Below are positions 1 to 13,000 of a DNA stretch of 64,000 bases, piece after piece; within the stretch, counting starts at the first letter, position 1, and each line of letters opens with the position of its first letter. Source of the stretch: Atriophallophorus winterbourni (lineage: Eukaryota; Platyhelminthes; Trematoda; Plagiorchiida; Microphallidae); contig JACCGJ010018503.1 of assembly GCA_013407085.1 (NCBI GenBank), forward strand, positions 1-64,000, in the 5' to 3' direction. The notes under the pieces were generated by a model that saw only the letters and a list, made by a program, of their open reading frames with translations, did no database searches and had not been told where the DNA came from. The position numbers and the translations under genes are program-made.

Positions 1-640
1 GTAAACGCAATTCTGATTTAAAGGCTAGTTCATGAAACTTTCGCTGCGCCGTGTCATAACAGCAACGTCTTGGTGATAGCACAAATGACTATATAAAGAT
101 GATGATTGTTTGCATATCTCCATCTAAACGAAAACTACAAACGAAGGTTTTGATACAAAATTTAAAACAAACCGCCGCCCAAAGCATTGATTAATCTGAG
201 TTCCATCAATTTGTTCCTCCACAGATCACAAGGCCCCGCAAAATCGGTTTCCTTGGCACAAAACAGTAGAAATCACATGGGTTTGCCCATCGCGTAGAGT
301 TATCTCTGGCGCAGTTATTTTTTCACTACTATAAATGCCTATTTTAAAATGCCTGTGGCGAGGAAGCTGATGAGCATATCAGAAATATGTGACTGCGAAC
401 TAGAGCACAAAATTACACTCGAATTAGTAATTAGACCCAGATCGGAATCTGAACCGCATTTGACTACTGGTAATTTCAAGTGAGCTTTTATTGGACAGAT
501 GAAGTGGTATGAAGGAAGCGCAATCAAGTCCACGGATGGACAATTAGGCGTAATTGCCAAACAACCTGAAAGTTCACATCCTCGTTCACGCAAATTTTAT
601 GTTTCGCACCGATTTTCCTGTAGGTTAATCTAATTTTTCG
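1..640. other. Intron or 3' region of the aminotransferase gene, no feature seen
   Basis: Transcriptionally downstream of exon 7. No conserved C-terminal aminotransferase segment could be recognised on the minus strand, and short open frames here look random. Confidence 0.5.
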
Positions 641-644
641 TTCA

Positions 645-790
645 GGTCTACTAAAAGCGGACTATGCTAAACGTTCACTCAAGCGCATGTGGATCCTGAT
701 CTTACTGTCCCTACCTGATGAGTGCAAACAGCACGAAACCGGTCGTGGGGTGTTTTGTGACTGAAAAGCATGCGAATGAATATTCTGGTT
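645..790 (-). repeat. Single copy of the ~230-240 bp family A repeat
   Basis: The stretch around CTTACTGTCCCTACCTGATG and GTGCAAACAGCACGAAACC is the reverse complement of the unit repeated at 59.0-60.5 kb (GGTTTCGTGCTGTTTGCA, then CAGGTAGGGACAGTA). It abuts the last aminotransferase exon. Confidence 0.75.
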
Positions 791-826
791 CACTCAGTAA
801 ATTCTGTCACCCAACACAGCACAAAC

Positions 827-1048
827 CTGAGCAGCTTCGATCGCCTTTGTCGGAAGATCGATTCGAGGAAACGCGTACATTGCGCCAGTGATTGGATTGC
901 AAGAAAATCCCGGTAACGCGTTTAACGAGTTGGTGAGTAGGTTGGCTTTCTGACGCAAAGCTCCGAGAACGGCCGTCTTCTCTGCATTGTACAATTCATA
1001 CGAAGGCTCTCCAGGTTCCGGAGGGTTGACAACACAATCCATCGCCAG
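827..1048 (-). CDS. GPT: Alanine aminotransferase coding exon 7 (last in window)
   Basis: 222 nt, phase 0. It encodes LAMDCVVNPPEPGEPSYE, a helical linker, GFSCNPITGAMYAFPRI and PTKAIEAAQ, the expected C-terminal-domain blocks. The acceptor TTATTTAG is good. The donor is called at CAG|GTTTGT because family homology weakens after EAAQ; a G|GTGACA site about 14 nt later is an alternative. The terminal blocks (FYxxxLLExTGICVVPGSGF, ILPP) were searched for by eye in 1-800 and not found. Confidence 0.88.
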
Positions 1049-4000
1049 CTAAATAAGGCAGAATTGATTAGACAATCAACCAGACTGGGGAACTATCTAC
1101 TGTGAACAATAAAGGAGTATTGTAGTGTTCAGATTCCCAGCACTTACACTCCGTAACCGGTTACTGGCTGTTTGCCGTCATCAGGGGGAGACAGTAAGCT
1201 TAGGTTCAGTCAGCATTGAAACTATTTGTATCGACAGAGTGACTCAGATTAAGGCAATTTATTTGTAGATGTTACGAGAAATGTGGTACTAATCAACCGG
1301 GCTACTAGTAACAACAACGAGGTATTGAGCAATGGGAGTGGAGTCGCACATGAAAGTAAATGAGAGTAGACGTAAAAGCACACATATTCTACGAGATTAG
1401 GCCATAATCGCTTTAGTGAAATTATGGGAAACACGAGTACAAATAAACGTTAAATATTGCTGAACCAGCATGAAATTACATCCAGCAAATATTAACCATA
1501 GGGTTTTTGGTGGTTCGTGAAGATGATTATTCAATTATTCTGAATTGTACGTTGATTAGGAGGGCACGGATCACAAAAAGAAATAAGCAACTAATCAGCA
1601 TACACTGTCTGTCTCGCACTGCGAACATGATGCGCAAATGCCAAAGTTTTATCACAAATCAGCGTCTAATTGAAATTAACAAAAATGTGGAAACCAGTAA
1701 TGGTGGCACTTCAGTGGACAAACCGTGAACAGACGGTGCATTTTCATTCAAGTGGAACAACAAGGGAAACGGGACTCAGGTGTCAACTGACGGAACGAAA
1801 AGCAACCTTAAAATCCGATCCCATAAATCTAGCCTTTGTTGCAGGACGAAGAAAGTTGTACGACAGAACGTTACCGCTTGAAAAAAGCATGTAAATTAAA
1901 ACCGACAAACTTGATAGTAAAGGCAGCTGGTCGTCCGAGTATGAACAACAGCTATAAGTATTTGTTTTGGCGGCAAGGCATATTTAATTGGAGTATACTT
2001 CTCCATCTTACCCTCTGACAATATCGTGTGTAAGATGAATGCAACTCGGACCATAAATTCAACCCGAAATTGAGTGATACAGACGGTCAGATGTCCGGTG
2101 TCTTATAGAGTATGCTTTTAATATAGACCCAACTTTCGGTACCATCGAGTTTGCGAACTAATCCTCAAGTTTATATAAGCACACGAGGTTCAAGATAAAC
2201 TGGTTAAACTTCTCATACCTGACATTAGATGCCAGAGGAAAAGGACAATGCCGATGGTTGTGGTTTGTTAGGCTTATCAAAAGATACCGAGAATGGTTCA
2301 TCTTCAAGTTTGATTCCACATCGGGCACATGGACCACCACACAAAGAGGAATCCCAGTCGACCGGATCAAAACATATGTGCTCCTAAAAGCGAATTATCA
2401 CTTTGTAAAATCTAACCAGATGCCAAATCGACAGTATCATTAATATGCCCTAGATATCCCATATTCTAGACGAAGCTGCCACAGCAAATCTTACTACTTG
2501 TGTACCCATTTTCTTTGTAAGTTGCTTCCGGTAGATGTCGTGTATCCAACTCAAACTTTGCGTATAATCCCGACTGTGCCTCGAAATGCTTACAAATAAC
2601 TGCTCTGGTTTACGCGAATCATGGTGAAACTTCAGATTATTGTTACATCTATCTATTTTATTCCCAACGTTTCCCAACGCGTGAAGCTGTTTGCATCGTA
2701 AAACATAAGCGAAAATATTATGAGTGTATTGAACGAATTAGTTTGTAGAGCTCATAGCGTCACGATACACATAAATAGATGAAGGACACCAGCTAACCAG
2801 CAACCGATAAACCGGGATTGCAGAATGAACTTGTGAACACAATCAAAGAAAAAACATTAGGCTTTAGATAGAGCAAAGACTGGTTATGCATACAGTATCG
2901 TTCATTTTATCTGGAAGTTAATTTTCGAGACATATATGTACAGCCATTGAACAAATGACCTACCTGTCCGAGAACCGTTGAGCATAGCCTGGCCGAGAGA
3001 CATTTGTATAGCTGAGCTTTTACATCAGGGTCAAAATTGACCAACTCACAATAACCTCCCCGGAGCCCACATCTGTAACAAAAATAAAGTACTCACGGGA
3101 ACTCATGGGTACAGTGCAAAACATGTGTGTTCTCTTTATAATTACACTAATAATTGTAGAAAGTGGTGCCCATCTATCGCGCAAATTGGTAGCCAATTGT
3201 CAGATAACGAAGCTGCTGCCAAATCCAATGGGGCAAATGGATCGAATGAGGGTAACACCAAAACATTGGCTAATTATACGCGTTGTACCACTTAATTTAA
3301 AAGCATCTGTGATTCCGTTATGAACACCATAGTTTATTGTATGAACGCCACATAACGGTGGCATACAAAAATGTGTTCCAATTTTTGTAAATCAAATTAG
3401 CGACCCCAAATCAAAGTTACTCGCGTTACCCTGCGTAATCGTCTCCATGCTAAATATTGATCAGGGTATACAAAATGTTAAACGATGTTGAAATGTGTAT
3501 CGATGACAGGAATCGGTACGCGGCACGCATCGCCTACGATTGTTCTGTTGTACGAATTCTGGCTCATTCAAGGTTGAATTATGTTTGATTGCTTGTAGTG
3601 AGTGAAATGACGAACATGGTTCGGAAGAGAGGATTTATGTCTAGAAGATTGAAGCGTTTATGATGCGCGTAGACCAATGCCGTTTAAACCATGATAATTT
3701 TGGTTGCTGTAGAAATGTCATTGCTGCAAACATGAAACAATTTGGACGTTATATCTGCATCTGAAAAGTAGACACTAGAATGTAGAGAAAGAGGTTTGAG
3801 TTCGAGTGAGTACCATCACTCCATTATAACAGTTTGATTTACGTTTTCATTTTGACAATCTCCATCAGAACAAGTGTGTTAGTCATAAAAGAGAGCGAAT
3901 TTAATGGCACTCTATTCGTCATCAAACAGCTCATAGAAATCCTAGGGGGTATATGTCATGCAGTCAAAGTCAAGATAAGTCTATGTCTCCAGCAAAACAA

Positions 4001-7000
4001 TTATGTCTGTTATGCTCATGCGAATAAATGCGGTCAAGGTCAGTTAACAATTGATCACTATGCACGAATACCAGCGCATGACTAGTGTAAATAACGTTCA
4101 ATTTTACATACATAAATAAATGCTAAGCATAACTGCCACCTTTTTATTGTTTGTCAATAGAAGTTCTGATGACCATATCGTGGATACTTCTGCCCGATTC
4201 CATATTCTGACGGTCATCCTTGTCTGACGAAGATTGTGTCGGAAACGAATCGTTACCCGGAAACGTGTTTAAGCCGGTTGCTAGCGAATACCAGAATTTA
4301 TCAGTTCGATGTAAACACTGAACAATTCAAAGACTCGAAAGTTCAACGACCACCTATTATAAACATTCAAGGATTCGATATCTGTGGCAAGATGGAGAAT
4401 AGCAGCTTATCAAACTACGATTCCTCCATTGGCCGCAGTGTTGGTTACATACGCCAGAAATAAACTAGCAGAAATAGATGAAAACAAGCAAGCTTGGGAA
4501 GCTGAGATTGGATTGCAACTTTGGTGTCGGCACCCACGTTTAATCTGAGTGCAATGAGCAAACTGGCGTACCTAAGCGAAGATGCATATCTCTATGTCAC
4601 CTCAGTCGAGTTTGCCAAAAACCACATGGGCGCAACTCACAATGGCGATGATGACAAAAGAAAACACCGTCGCATGCAACAATAAAACGCCCGTGTCAGA
4701 AATTTTCGTTAGCAATGAGCCAAAATATGTCAAAACTATAGGATTAGCCCAAAAGTAGATCAAGGGATGGTGATCAGTTTCACTCACATTCACACTGGGC
4801 AAATTGGAAAGGAACGTTTCACAAGGATAACGAAGCACACTGAGATCAACCATAAATTTACAAAAACAAGGTTATGCCTGTTATTGGCATGTTGGCCATC
4901 TTCAGTCGACCGTGGATACACATTTAACGCACGCGGCGGGTTCATTACACATTCTTTTGCTCGACTATACATTCAAGAGCGTCGATTAGAACTGTCTGAG
5001 TTCGTTAAGCGGATAACAGCTTTCATCTGGTGTTTTGCACAATGCCTTTAGAGGTGAGCAGTAAGGTTAATTTCGACAGCACGAGTGTCTCATTCCAAAT
5101 CTATCTTGCTTGTTCAAACTCTACATAGAGAAGATAATTTCGGAACACGGCCGCTTTTCATGATATAAGCAGGATCCATCCAGTGTAAGCGATGCTATCG
5201 CATGCATGCCCCGCTTGCTTGTGAAGGTTAGTTTCGAGGATTGACATGTATATTATCATATGAGTGCTGATATCATCCTCAACGCCGAAGTCATCAGTAC
5301 ACCAGTAACACGTGATGATTCTTGGCTGTCATGAAATCACGACATAATTATGTTTACAAAGAAAAGGTGAATGGATGGGAGTTAACGAACTGAATGTGTC
5401 TCTGCGGATAAAACGCTTCCAAACTATGTTTGGGCGTTGATGTCTCCAATGCTATCAAAAAACAATCAAGCGGCTTGGATGAATAGAGCGACATCAGCAA
5501 GACAGCTTATTATCGGCATTCAACAAGTTTTTAAAATCGCTCCACTTGACAAATCTCAATCAAAAGCTCAAGCAAACCCACACACAAACCCAGTAAAACG
5601 CCATCAAACATCGTTTGCTTTAAATCCGCAAGTGTAAACAGCCTTCTGGAGTTGGGAATTTCAAAACCACCAACACACCCAAAAAGTAAAGGGATGAATA
5701 AACAAATGAATAAAACAAACGTCTCTGGCCAAACAAACGAGCATTCGGCTTTAGGCACGGTGGCACATCGAAACGACATGGAGTGAGACAAAAAATATCG
5801 GCAATATGAGTGCATAGAGCATTGAGGGGAATTCTTATCATTGACAAACACTGGTGTAGGGTGTGCAAGCAGATGAAAAACCCAGGTGCGTGGGAACAAA
5901 CATTTCCCACCCAAACTAAGGGGATACAATCTGATATCGTTAGCCAATGTTTTTGATAAGAAGCGGTGTAAAATGGAAATTGATTTAACCCAGAAGACAG
6001 ATAAACATATTCAGTTTTATTACACAGAAAGCGAGAAGAGAAAAGCAGTGTGTGAGCGAAAGCTGAATTCGAAATCCAAGCAGAGCCCAGTGGCACACTT
6101 AGCCAATCAGAATAAGCCACGATGATCCATCAGCCAAACAAAATCGTCCACGAGACATTTTTAACCAATTAGGTTCCACCACATTAAATTTTGCTCTTTA
6201 TCTTTGTTTCATCTTGATTATTCTGAAATAAAAGGCCGTATTCTAACCTGTGTTCTCATTTGGGGAATCAAGGTTAGTGGGCAAAGGGACGGGACCAGGC
6301 GGCAGGCAATAATTCAAGGTATTGCTCATCAATAACGTAGCAGGAACTTAACAAAGTGGTTGGCTTGGAAGCCCTTGCTAAATGAGCTTAGCCCAATGAA
6401 TCACGGTGTTCAAAAAGAAATTCACGGAGTAACCTTGGATCAACCGATGAATTGCGTGTAATGACCAATGTACAAGGCTTCAGCTGTCAAAAATTGACCT
6501 CGTCTCCGCCGGTTGGAACACTTACTGCGCATGAAATCCAAACGGTTACCACACTGAGTACTCTATATGTCAGTTAATATAGACTGTGAAATTGGCAGAT
6601 GGTAGTCCAATGATCTGGCTTGGTACTGATATTAATTATTATAATAATTATAATTATGTGTGGACGGGTGAGCTTGTTCAGATGAGGTAATTGGAAAGCT
6701 CAGCATATTGACAACGATGTCTATGAAAGGGCATCAATGGAAAGAGTGCATCATTGCTATTGCCACCTTAAATTATTTTTGTCAGTTTTGATAGTATAAG
6801 CGAGGCACAACAGAAACTAATGAAAAATATCCTTCGTAAATATGCAAAAAATACCATTTTTATACAATAACTTGTTGAACTACGCAATGGGTGTATCAGA
6901 AAGGTAAACCTATATTGGTTGTTGCGACAACTGGCTGAACTGAAACCTAACGTTCTAGAAGGGATTATTTTGATGGTAACATTAGGGATCATATTAGAAG

Positions 7001-10000
7001 GCATCGAGACTGGCACTGTATTGCCACCACTCGACCAGTGACAGTATAATATTCCATTGACAGTATAAGAGGGCATGGTGATCTTCATAGCTACGTTGCT
7101 TAAACAGCGAATTCGATTAACTCTGGTAGATAATACCTAGTATTCTCAATTCTGCACGGATAAGCAATCGTGCAGCATTTCTGTGCTGTGCGGCTAACAT
7201 CGTGCTAAATTGATTGGCCAACGGTAGTGAGCTGCATGCTGAAACTCGCCGGAGTCTCACTACCATTTCTATTTCTACCTTTATTTCCCCCTTCATATCT
7301 GTCTAGGCCTGGGCAACCTGACAGTATCTTAGCCCACGTGCAGTCTCGGACTGTGCGGCACTTTGCCTCGATCAGGCTTGTGCTTTTATACATACATACA
7401 GAGGGAAAAATAATACCTCGTTATCCATACAAAGTGTGGAGTTCAGGGTCAGATAGTAAGGAACGACTGGTGTTCATGCGCGTGCGTACAGCGACTAATG
7501 AAAATTTTGATGACAGAAGGCGCTATCATGAGACATGTATGGGCATTGTTTCCGTTACTAGGCAGATGTACTTTAGCGAACTAGGTCAACTAGAGGGTAT
7601 CGTTTGCTTTGCCGGGAACAGTGTGCAAGCAAAGCAACCAGTTAGCGTCACGATAGAATAGCCTAAAATAAACAATGTAGTCGAAGCCAGCATTAAATCG
7701 ATACGTAAGTCTCTTCTGATCATGTATGAAAAGGATAGATGCGTGCATAATGAAGTACAGACAATGTGGCTAACAGCGCCATATCTGGGCTTACGTATGA
7801 GCAACGATCATTTATCATGGGTGAGTATAACCGCATCTGACTGTGATGTTTCACGCCATAAATAGCTTAAGATTACAGTTGTAACGAATACAAGTAACTC
7901 CAATACTAACATTCTTGACATAGATGCACAATTGTTTATTACAATCGTCAAAGATAATTAGTTCCAACCGGTAGTGAATTGCATGCGAGAACACGCTTAA
8001 CATCCACTTGCATTAGCCTTTTCTTTTTCATATATCTAAGCCCGGACAGTCTTAAAGTATCTCGTCCGATGTGCAGTCGACGCGTGTGCAGCATCGCCTG
8101 ATCAAAGCTGTGTGAGAGCAAAACACAGCCAGCAGGTTTCTAAAAACAAAGAACTTATAGGTCAAGCTGAATCACTTAGAATGTTGATCGTGGCGGCTTC
8201 AAACCTAATGTTCAATCACATCTTGATACAAGAAACAGATTTATGGGGTTACATATAATAACTGGACAAAATAACCGTTGTTCACACTTTTCTTTTGAAA
8301 TTTATTCCAACCAACTGGGAAACAAACAGTTCCCTATGTTAGACAATCGCACAAAGAGACAAGACCACATTTTTCGAACGCAAACAGACAATGAAACAAA
8401 GGCGGTGAGAAACCTTGACCTTGTCTACATGAAAAGATGCGGGGGCGTCTAAAAGCCACTGGGAGTTTGATGAAACACATAATTGTGACTAAAGCAATAA
8501 TACTGGGGAAAAATAGAAGGAAAATGTGACGTGGAAACCATTAACTCAAATAACAGCCAACAGTGTATGGTTCGGTTTCACACAACAAAGACTAACTTGA
8601 CGAATATTGGCTTCCTAATTTTTAAATCATCAAAAATCCCTAAAACAGATATGGCTCCGAATCGTGCGCAGTTGTATACACTTCGCGAAAGTATATGATT
8701 CGTCTTGTATGTTGTCAAGTGAAGGGCCTAGCAAAGCATGTCATGAATGCGCAAAGAAGCTGTCGAGTTGATCTCGCCCGACTCGTTGACGAATGTTAAT
8801 TGAATACATGCTTCACTCGAGGTGTATGTACCTCATCCGAGAATCAGCAACTTTCTCAGTTCCACCAATATTTTATTGAATGTTCGTCACGCTCTTATGA
8901 TAGCCAAGCATTAGGTACTTGCTGATACTATGCAGTCTTCAAACAATTATGGAATGGAAGAATGATGGACGCCGGTTGAGTTCGGCTTGTGAACTGCTAA
9001 AAATCGGTGCTAAGAATCGGTTATCAAGTTGACCTAACTTTGCTTACATAAGGTGGCAATGAACCGAAGCACACTATAGATCACAATATAGAAAATCCCA
9101 GAAATAACCGACATTTTGGGTATCAAATTCAATGTTATACAATCAAAAATTAAACATCGTGCTGTTATTGGAATATTTAAAAATATTCCAAACAGTTACC
9201 GGTGCTACATTGCACCGTTTGTGCGACTTAGCTTAGTCCCCACATGGAAGCTAAATTTCAAGGATTTATCCTCGAATTCGTAAAGTAAAACTTTAAAGTC
9301 AACGAAATTCAGCTTAGTGTCTCAATCTGAGGACCACTGAATAAACCAAGTCTTACTGGTTCTGAATAATAAGGCAAGCAATAAAATTCTCTTCAGAGTT
9401 TCTTCTTTAGCGAGGCAGTGTTTACGGTCTACACTGCACTGCTAATGCTCGATCTCGAATGCCAATATATAATATGCTAAATCCGGGACTTATCATTAAG
9501 TTTATTACATAAGGCAGCGCAACTGGACAGCGATAGACCAGACGCAGCGCTTCAGACTTTGCCGCAGTTTGTTAGAATCATTCATTGATGCAGCAAAACA
9601 CAAGGAGAGTTACGGGAACGCAAGCAGCAATGGCAAAAAATTATGAAAATAGACCGAAAATACCAACGGCTTTGTTTTATAGATACTAATACTAAGGTAT
9701 ATATGTGCGTACATTTACTGGCTCGTATCTGAGAGAGGTTGACGGCGTATCTATAAAAAGTTACGGCAGCGCAAGAAAAACATACAACTGAACTTTTGGC
9801 AAACCGTCATATTGAAAATGATTATCATACCAACATATGAGGCGAGCATTTGAATCCACAGATACTAGACTGATGAAGAAAAGTTAGAAAAAATGTGAAT
9901 CGAAAACTACACGAACTTACTCGCCCATGTAACCCTTGCTGCAAGACATGAAAGAAGCCAACTGCACCGAACTGGAAAATGGTTCACCAAGGTCATGCAA

Positions 10001-13000
10001 TGCCCGTTTGAACGAGACGAATGGCCGATCATCAGTGTATACATTGTGCTGATAGACTTCGTCGGCTAAAACGACCAGGTTGTGACGATACGCGAACTGC
10101 AGCACATCTTTGATGGTTTCGGTGGTCAGCAGTTGACCGGTGGGATTTCCCGGGTTAATTACGACAATAACACGTGGACGGCAGCTGCCACGACTAGTCT
10201 GAAGTTTTTGTTCAAGCTCTTCCATGTCCATACCCCAACCTTTGGCTTCATCAAGATAGTAACCGATCTGATACAGGAGTTACAATGTGAAAGTGATGCC
10301 GTTATGTAGGGATAAGTGGGATGTTGATTATCATTGGTAAAATGTTATAAAAGACAAGCATTCATTTATATAAAAAATCAAAGTAAATTATATCATGCTC
10401 AAAAGTGAGCTGATGTTGAGCTCCAGTTCATCTGGCTTGCATTATTCACGTTTGAAGTGAGAATGTTTTAATTACTTGCCAATCGCCACAAAGTCTTGTT
10501 TCCAAAGTTCAACTGCAAGAATCCACTTCCTTGGATCGTTTGATGAATGTAGACGCATTGCACACACGGGAGGAAAGTGTTATTAAATCTTGTAATCATT
10601 GACAGGCGACTTAAATTTACACAGATTTAGTGTAAATATATGCCTTGTGGTTGGGTTGGGTCGTTGGGTTTGGGTGCGCAATGTAATTGTCATTGACTAT
10701 TGAGTGTTGACTCAATAAACCAAACTCGGGTGTCCAAAAGCTAGCCAGTTCTGGCAACGAATGTAAGGCCAAAGTTGACTGCACATGATGAACAACAGGC
10801 ACAGAACTGAACTACTTACTACTGCACTCACATTACCTTACCTAAGAGTGGTGACTGATGGTTGCAAAGTAATCCAGGGTGTTTCAAAGAAGCGTACCCA
10901 GCTCACCTTCAGCTGCATTGGGCAGGAACAAACGATAACAAACTTTTGAAATAACTAAATTTTGGTGGTCTATACCGGACTGATTGGAAATGTAAATGCA
11001 TGAATGAAAAAGATCTACGGCTGAGCAATTGTCAAAGCAGGATTACGATGTGGTTCAGATGGTCATCATCTGATTACGTTGCCACTGAAAAAAGTGTATT
11101 TTGGGGGAAAGGGTCGGGCATGTAGGTATAAACGGGCATTCAAAGACACTGGGGATTTATCGTCAAACCTGCGTCGAATACAAAGGAAGCGGGGGTAATT
11201 TTATCTTCTTAGTAGCGGCTGCCCTTTAATCACTTCGATTTTGTAGTTTTAAATTAAACAATTTCTAGTAATAGCTGAAAAAATTGAAATCATCAATGAT
11301 AATGAAATTGACGATACGTTTTCTGTTTGAAGTTTCACGTGTTCAGCAGTAAAACTGGATGTGGCGAAAAATGCTTACGCGGGCTAAATGAAAGTGACCT
11401 ACGCGAACATCAAGTGTGCATAGTGCGAAGGTGAATTTACCTCAATTTTCAAAAAAAATATTTAACAAGTGACTATAAATATTACCTGATAAGCGTTATA
11501 TTCCGCGTTGGTAGCAGAATACAATGGATATTGCGGGATGGGTACCATGATACCGGCTCGTTCGTGACCGTCCTTGGCAGTGGAAACCAGTTGAAGTAAT
11601 GACTGAAAATGGAAAAGAGCAACACATAAATAAGGAGAAACTAGGATCTTAACTTATGTGGAAGCGAAATTCTAATTACAAGCGACATGGAATTATTTTC
11701 TCTACAGAATAGGCTCATTTTCGAATAACATTAACGCACTAATAATCTACGAGATTATGCTACCGATTTATAGGCGATATAGATGAGGAAATTCTGGCAT
11801 TCCGTTTGGTCAGGCTCTCACTTACTTCGATTTCACACGACGTGAAACTTCATGAAAGACGATTGCTAATAATTATTCGGGTTGTTAGGATGCAAATATA
11901 GTAGAACAGCAATCGGTTAGAGCAGTTTTGGGTAACGTTTCGCCTATGGCACAAGGGCTTAGCGGACCATGAATGTTGGGCATAAGCGGCAACGTTGTGT
12001 TGTTGTGAAAGCACAAGCCTGATCCAGGCAAAGTGCCGCACAGTCAGAGACTGCAAGTGGTAGGATCCCCATCCCATCGACGATGCAAATGATCTCCTTG
12101 TGTCTCAGAATTCAGCCGTGAGACCCAGGCATGTGATGGGATTTCGAGTAAATGTTATACCATATTTCCTGCCTAACACTGTCCTTAACACAACGAAAGT
12201 ATTTCGAAATAAACACCTTACCGTAATTCATGATTTTTCTCTTCTTACTATTAGTACCAATTCAGACGGGCTTTCGGATAATAATAGCCTTACATTCACT
12301 AAATAATCATTCTTATTACCACAGTGGCTTTACCTTTATCAGCTCCAGTGTTAATTATATCATAATCCTTTCGCAATTTACAAAGTGCCTCCCTGAAGAC
12401 GGTTGCTAGAGTTAGAATAATGTGAATCTGATTTATTCCAGCTTACCAACGGTGGCCTAATTAAACACCGTCGTATGTTTGCTGAATCAATATTTGACTG
12501 ATTCATCTAAGTAGACATACAATGCAGTCTGGTGAAGAATATTTGGTGCATCGACACAAACTGCGGGGAGGTCAGTTGCATTAGTTAGTATTCAAGCCTC
12601 AATCGATTGTACCAACCATGTGCACCAGATCAAAGCTATTCAGGGTCTAGGGGATACTTAGATTGGCACGTGGAGGACAGAATTACGGTTTAAGATACAC
12701 TAGAATGTGATCGAGAAGGTTGCCAATGAATTGCCAATGGGAAAAGCAATTTCGACGCTGCACAGGAGAGAATCGAGTTAGGATAAGTTAAACCAATTGA
12801 TTACACTGGAATGACGCTGTGTGCGGCAACACAATTAAGATCACTTTATAGCCGATTTATATTGAAAAAGATACTCAAATAACTGATGCGTTCAAGGTTT
12901 ACATCGCCCAAATACTATTCTGTAAACCCGAGAATGTGATGCGAAAGAGGTGCCCATGATCGATTAGCGTAACTCTCGTCATGAGGCGACATTTGTCTAG

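Larger units (their letters stand above)
3073..9920. other. Aminotransferase intron 5 (about 6.8 kb)
   Basis: Holds a degenerate hammerhead-like motif (4219-4258) and two family B repeats (7183-7391, 7970-8115). Two overlapping minus-strand open frames at 5531-6120 (138 and 166 codons) are the longest non-repeat frames here. They show no recognisable domain and are treated as chance. The rest is unremarkable AT-rich sequence. Confidence 0.55.

Noticed and set aside
5531..6120. Two overlapping minus-strand open frames of 138 and 166 codons
   Set aside because: They overlap in different frames inside an aminotransferase intron, have no recognisable domain, and show no splice or codon signal beyond chance.
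7227..7661. Plus-strand 144-codon open frame
   Set aside because: Its first half is simply family B repeat sequence, and the same segment at 16091 is open only by shared sequence; no protein evidence.
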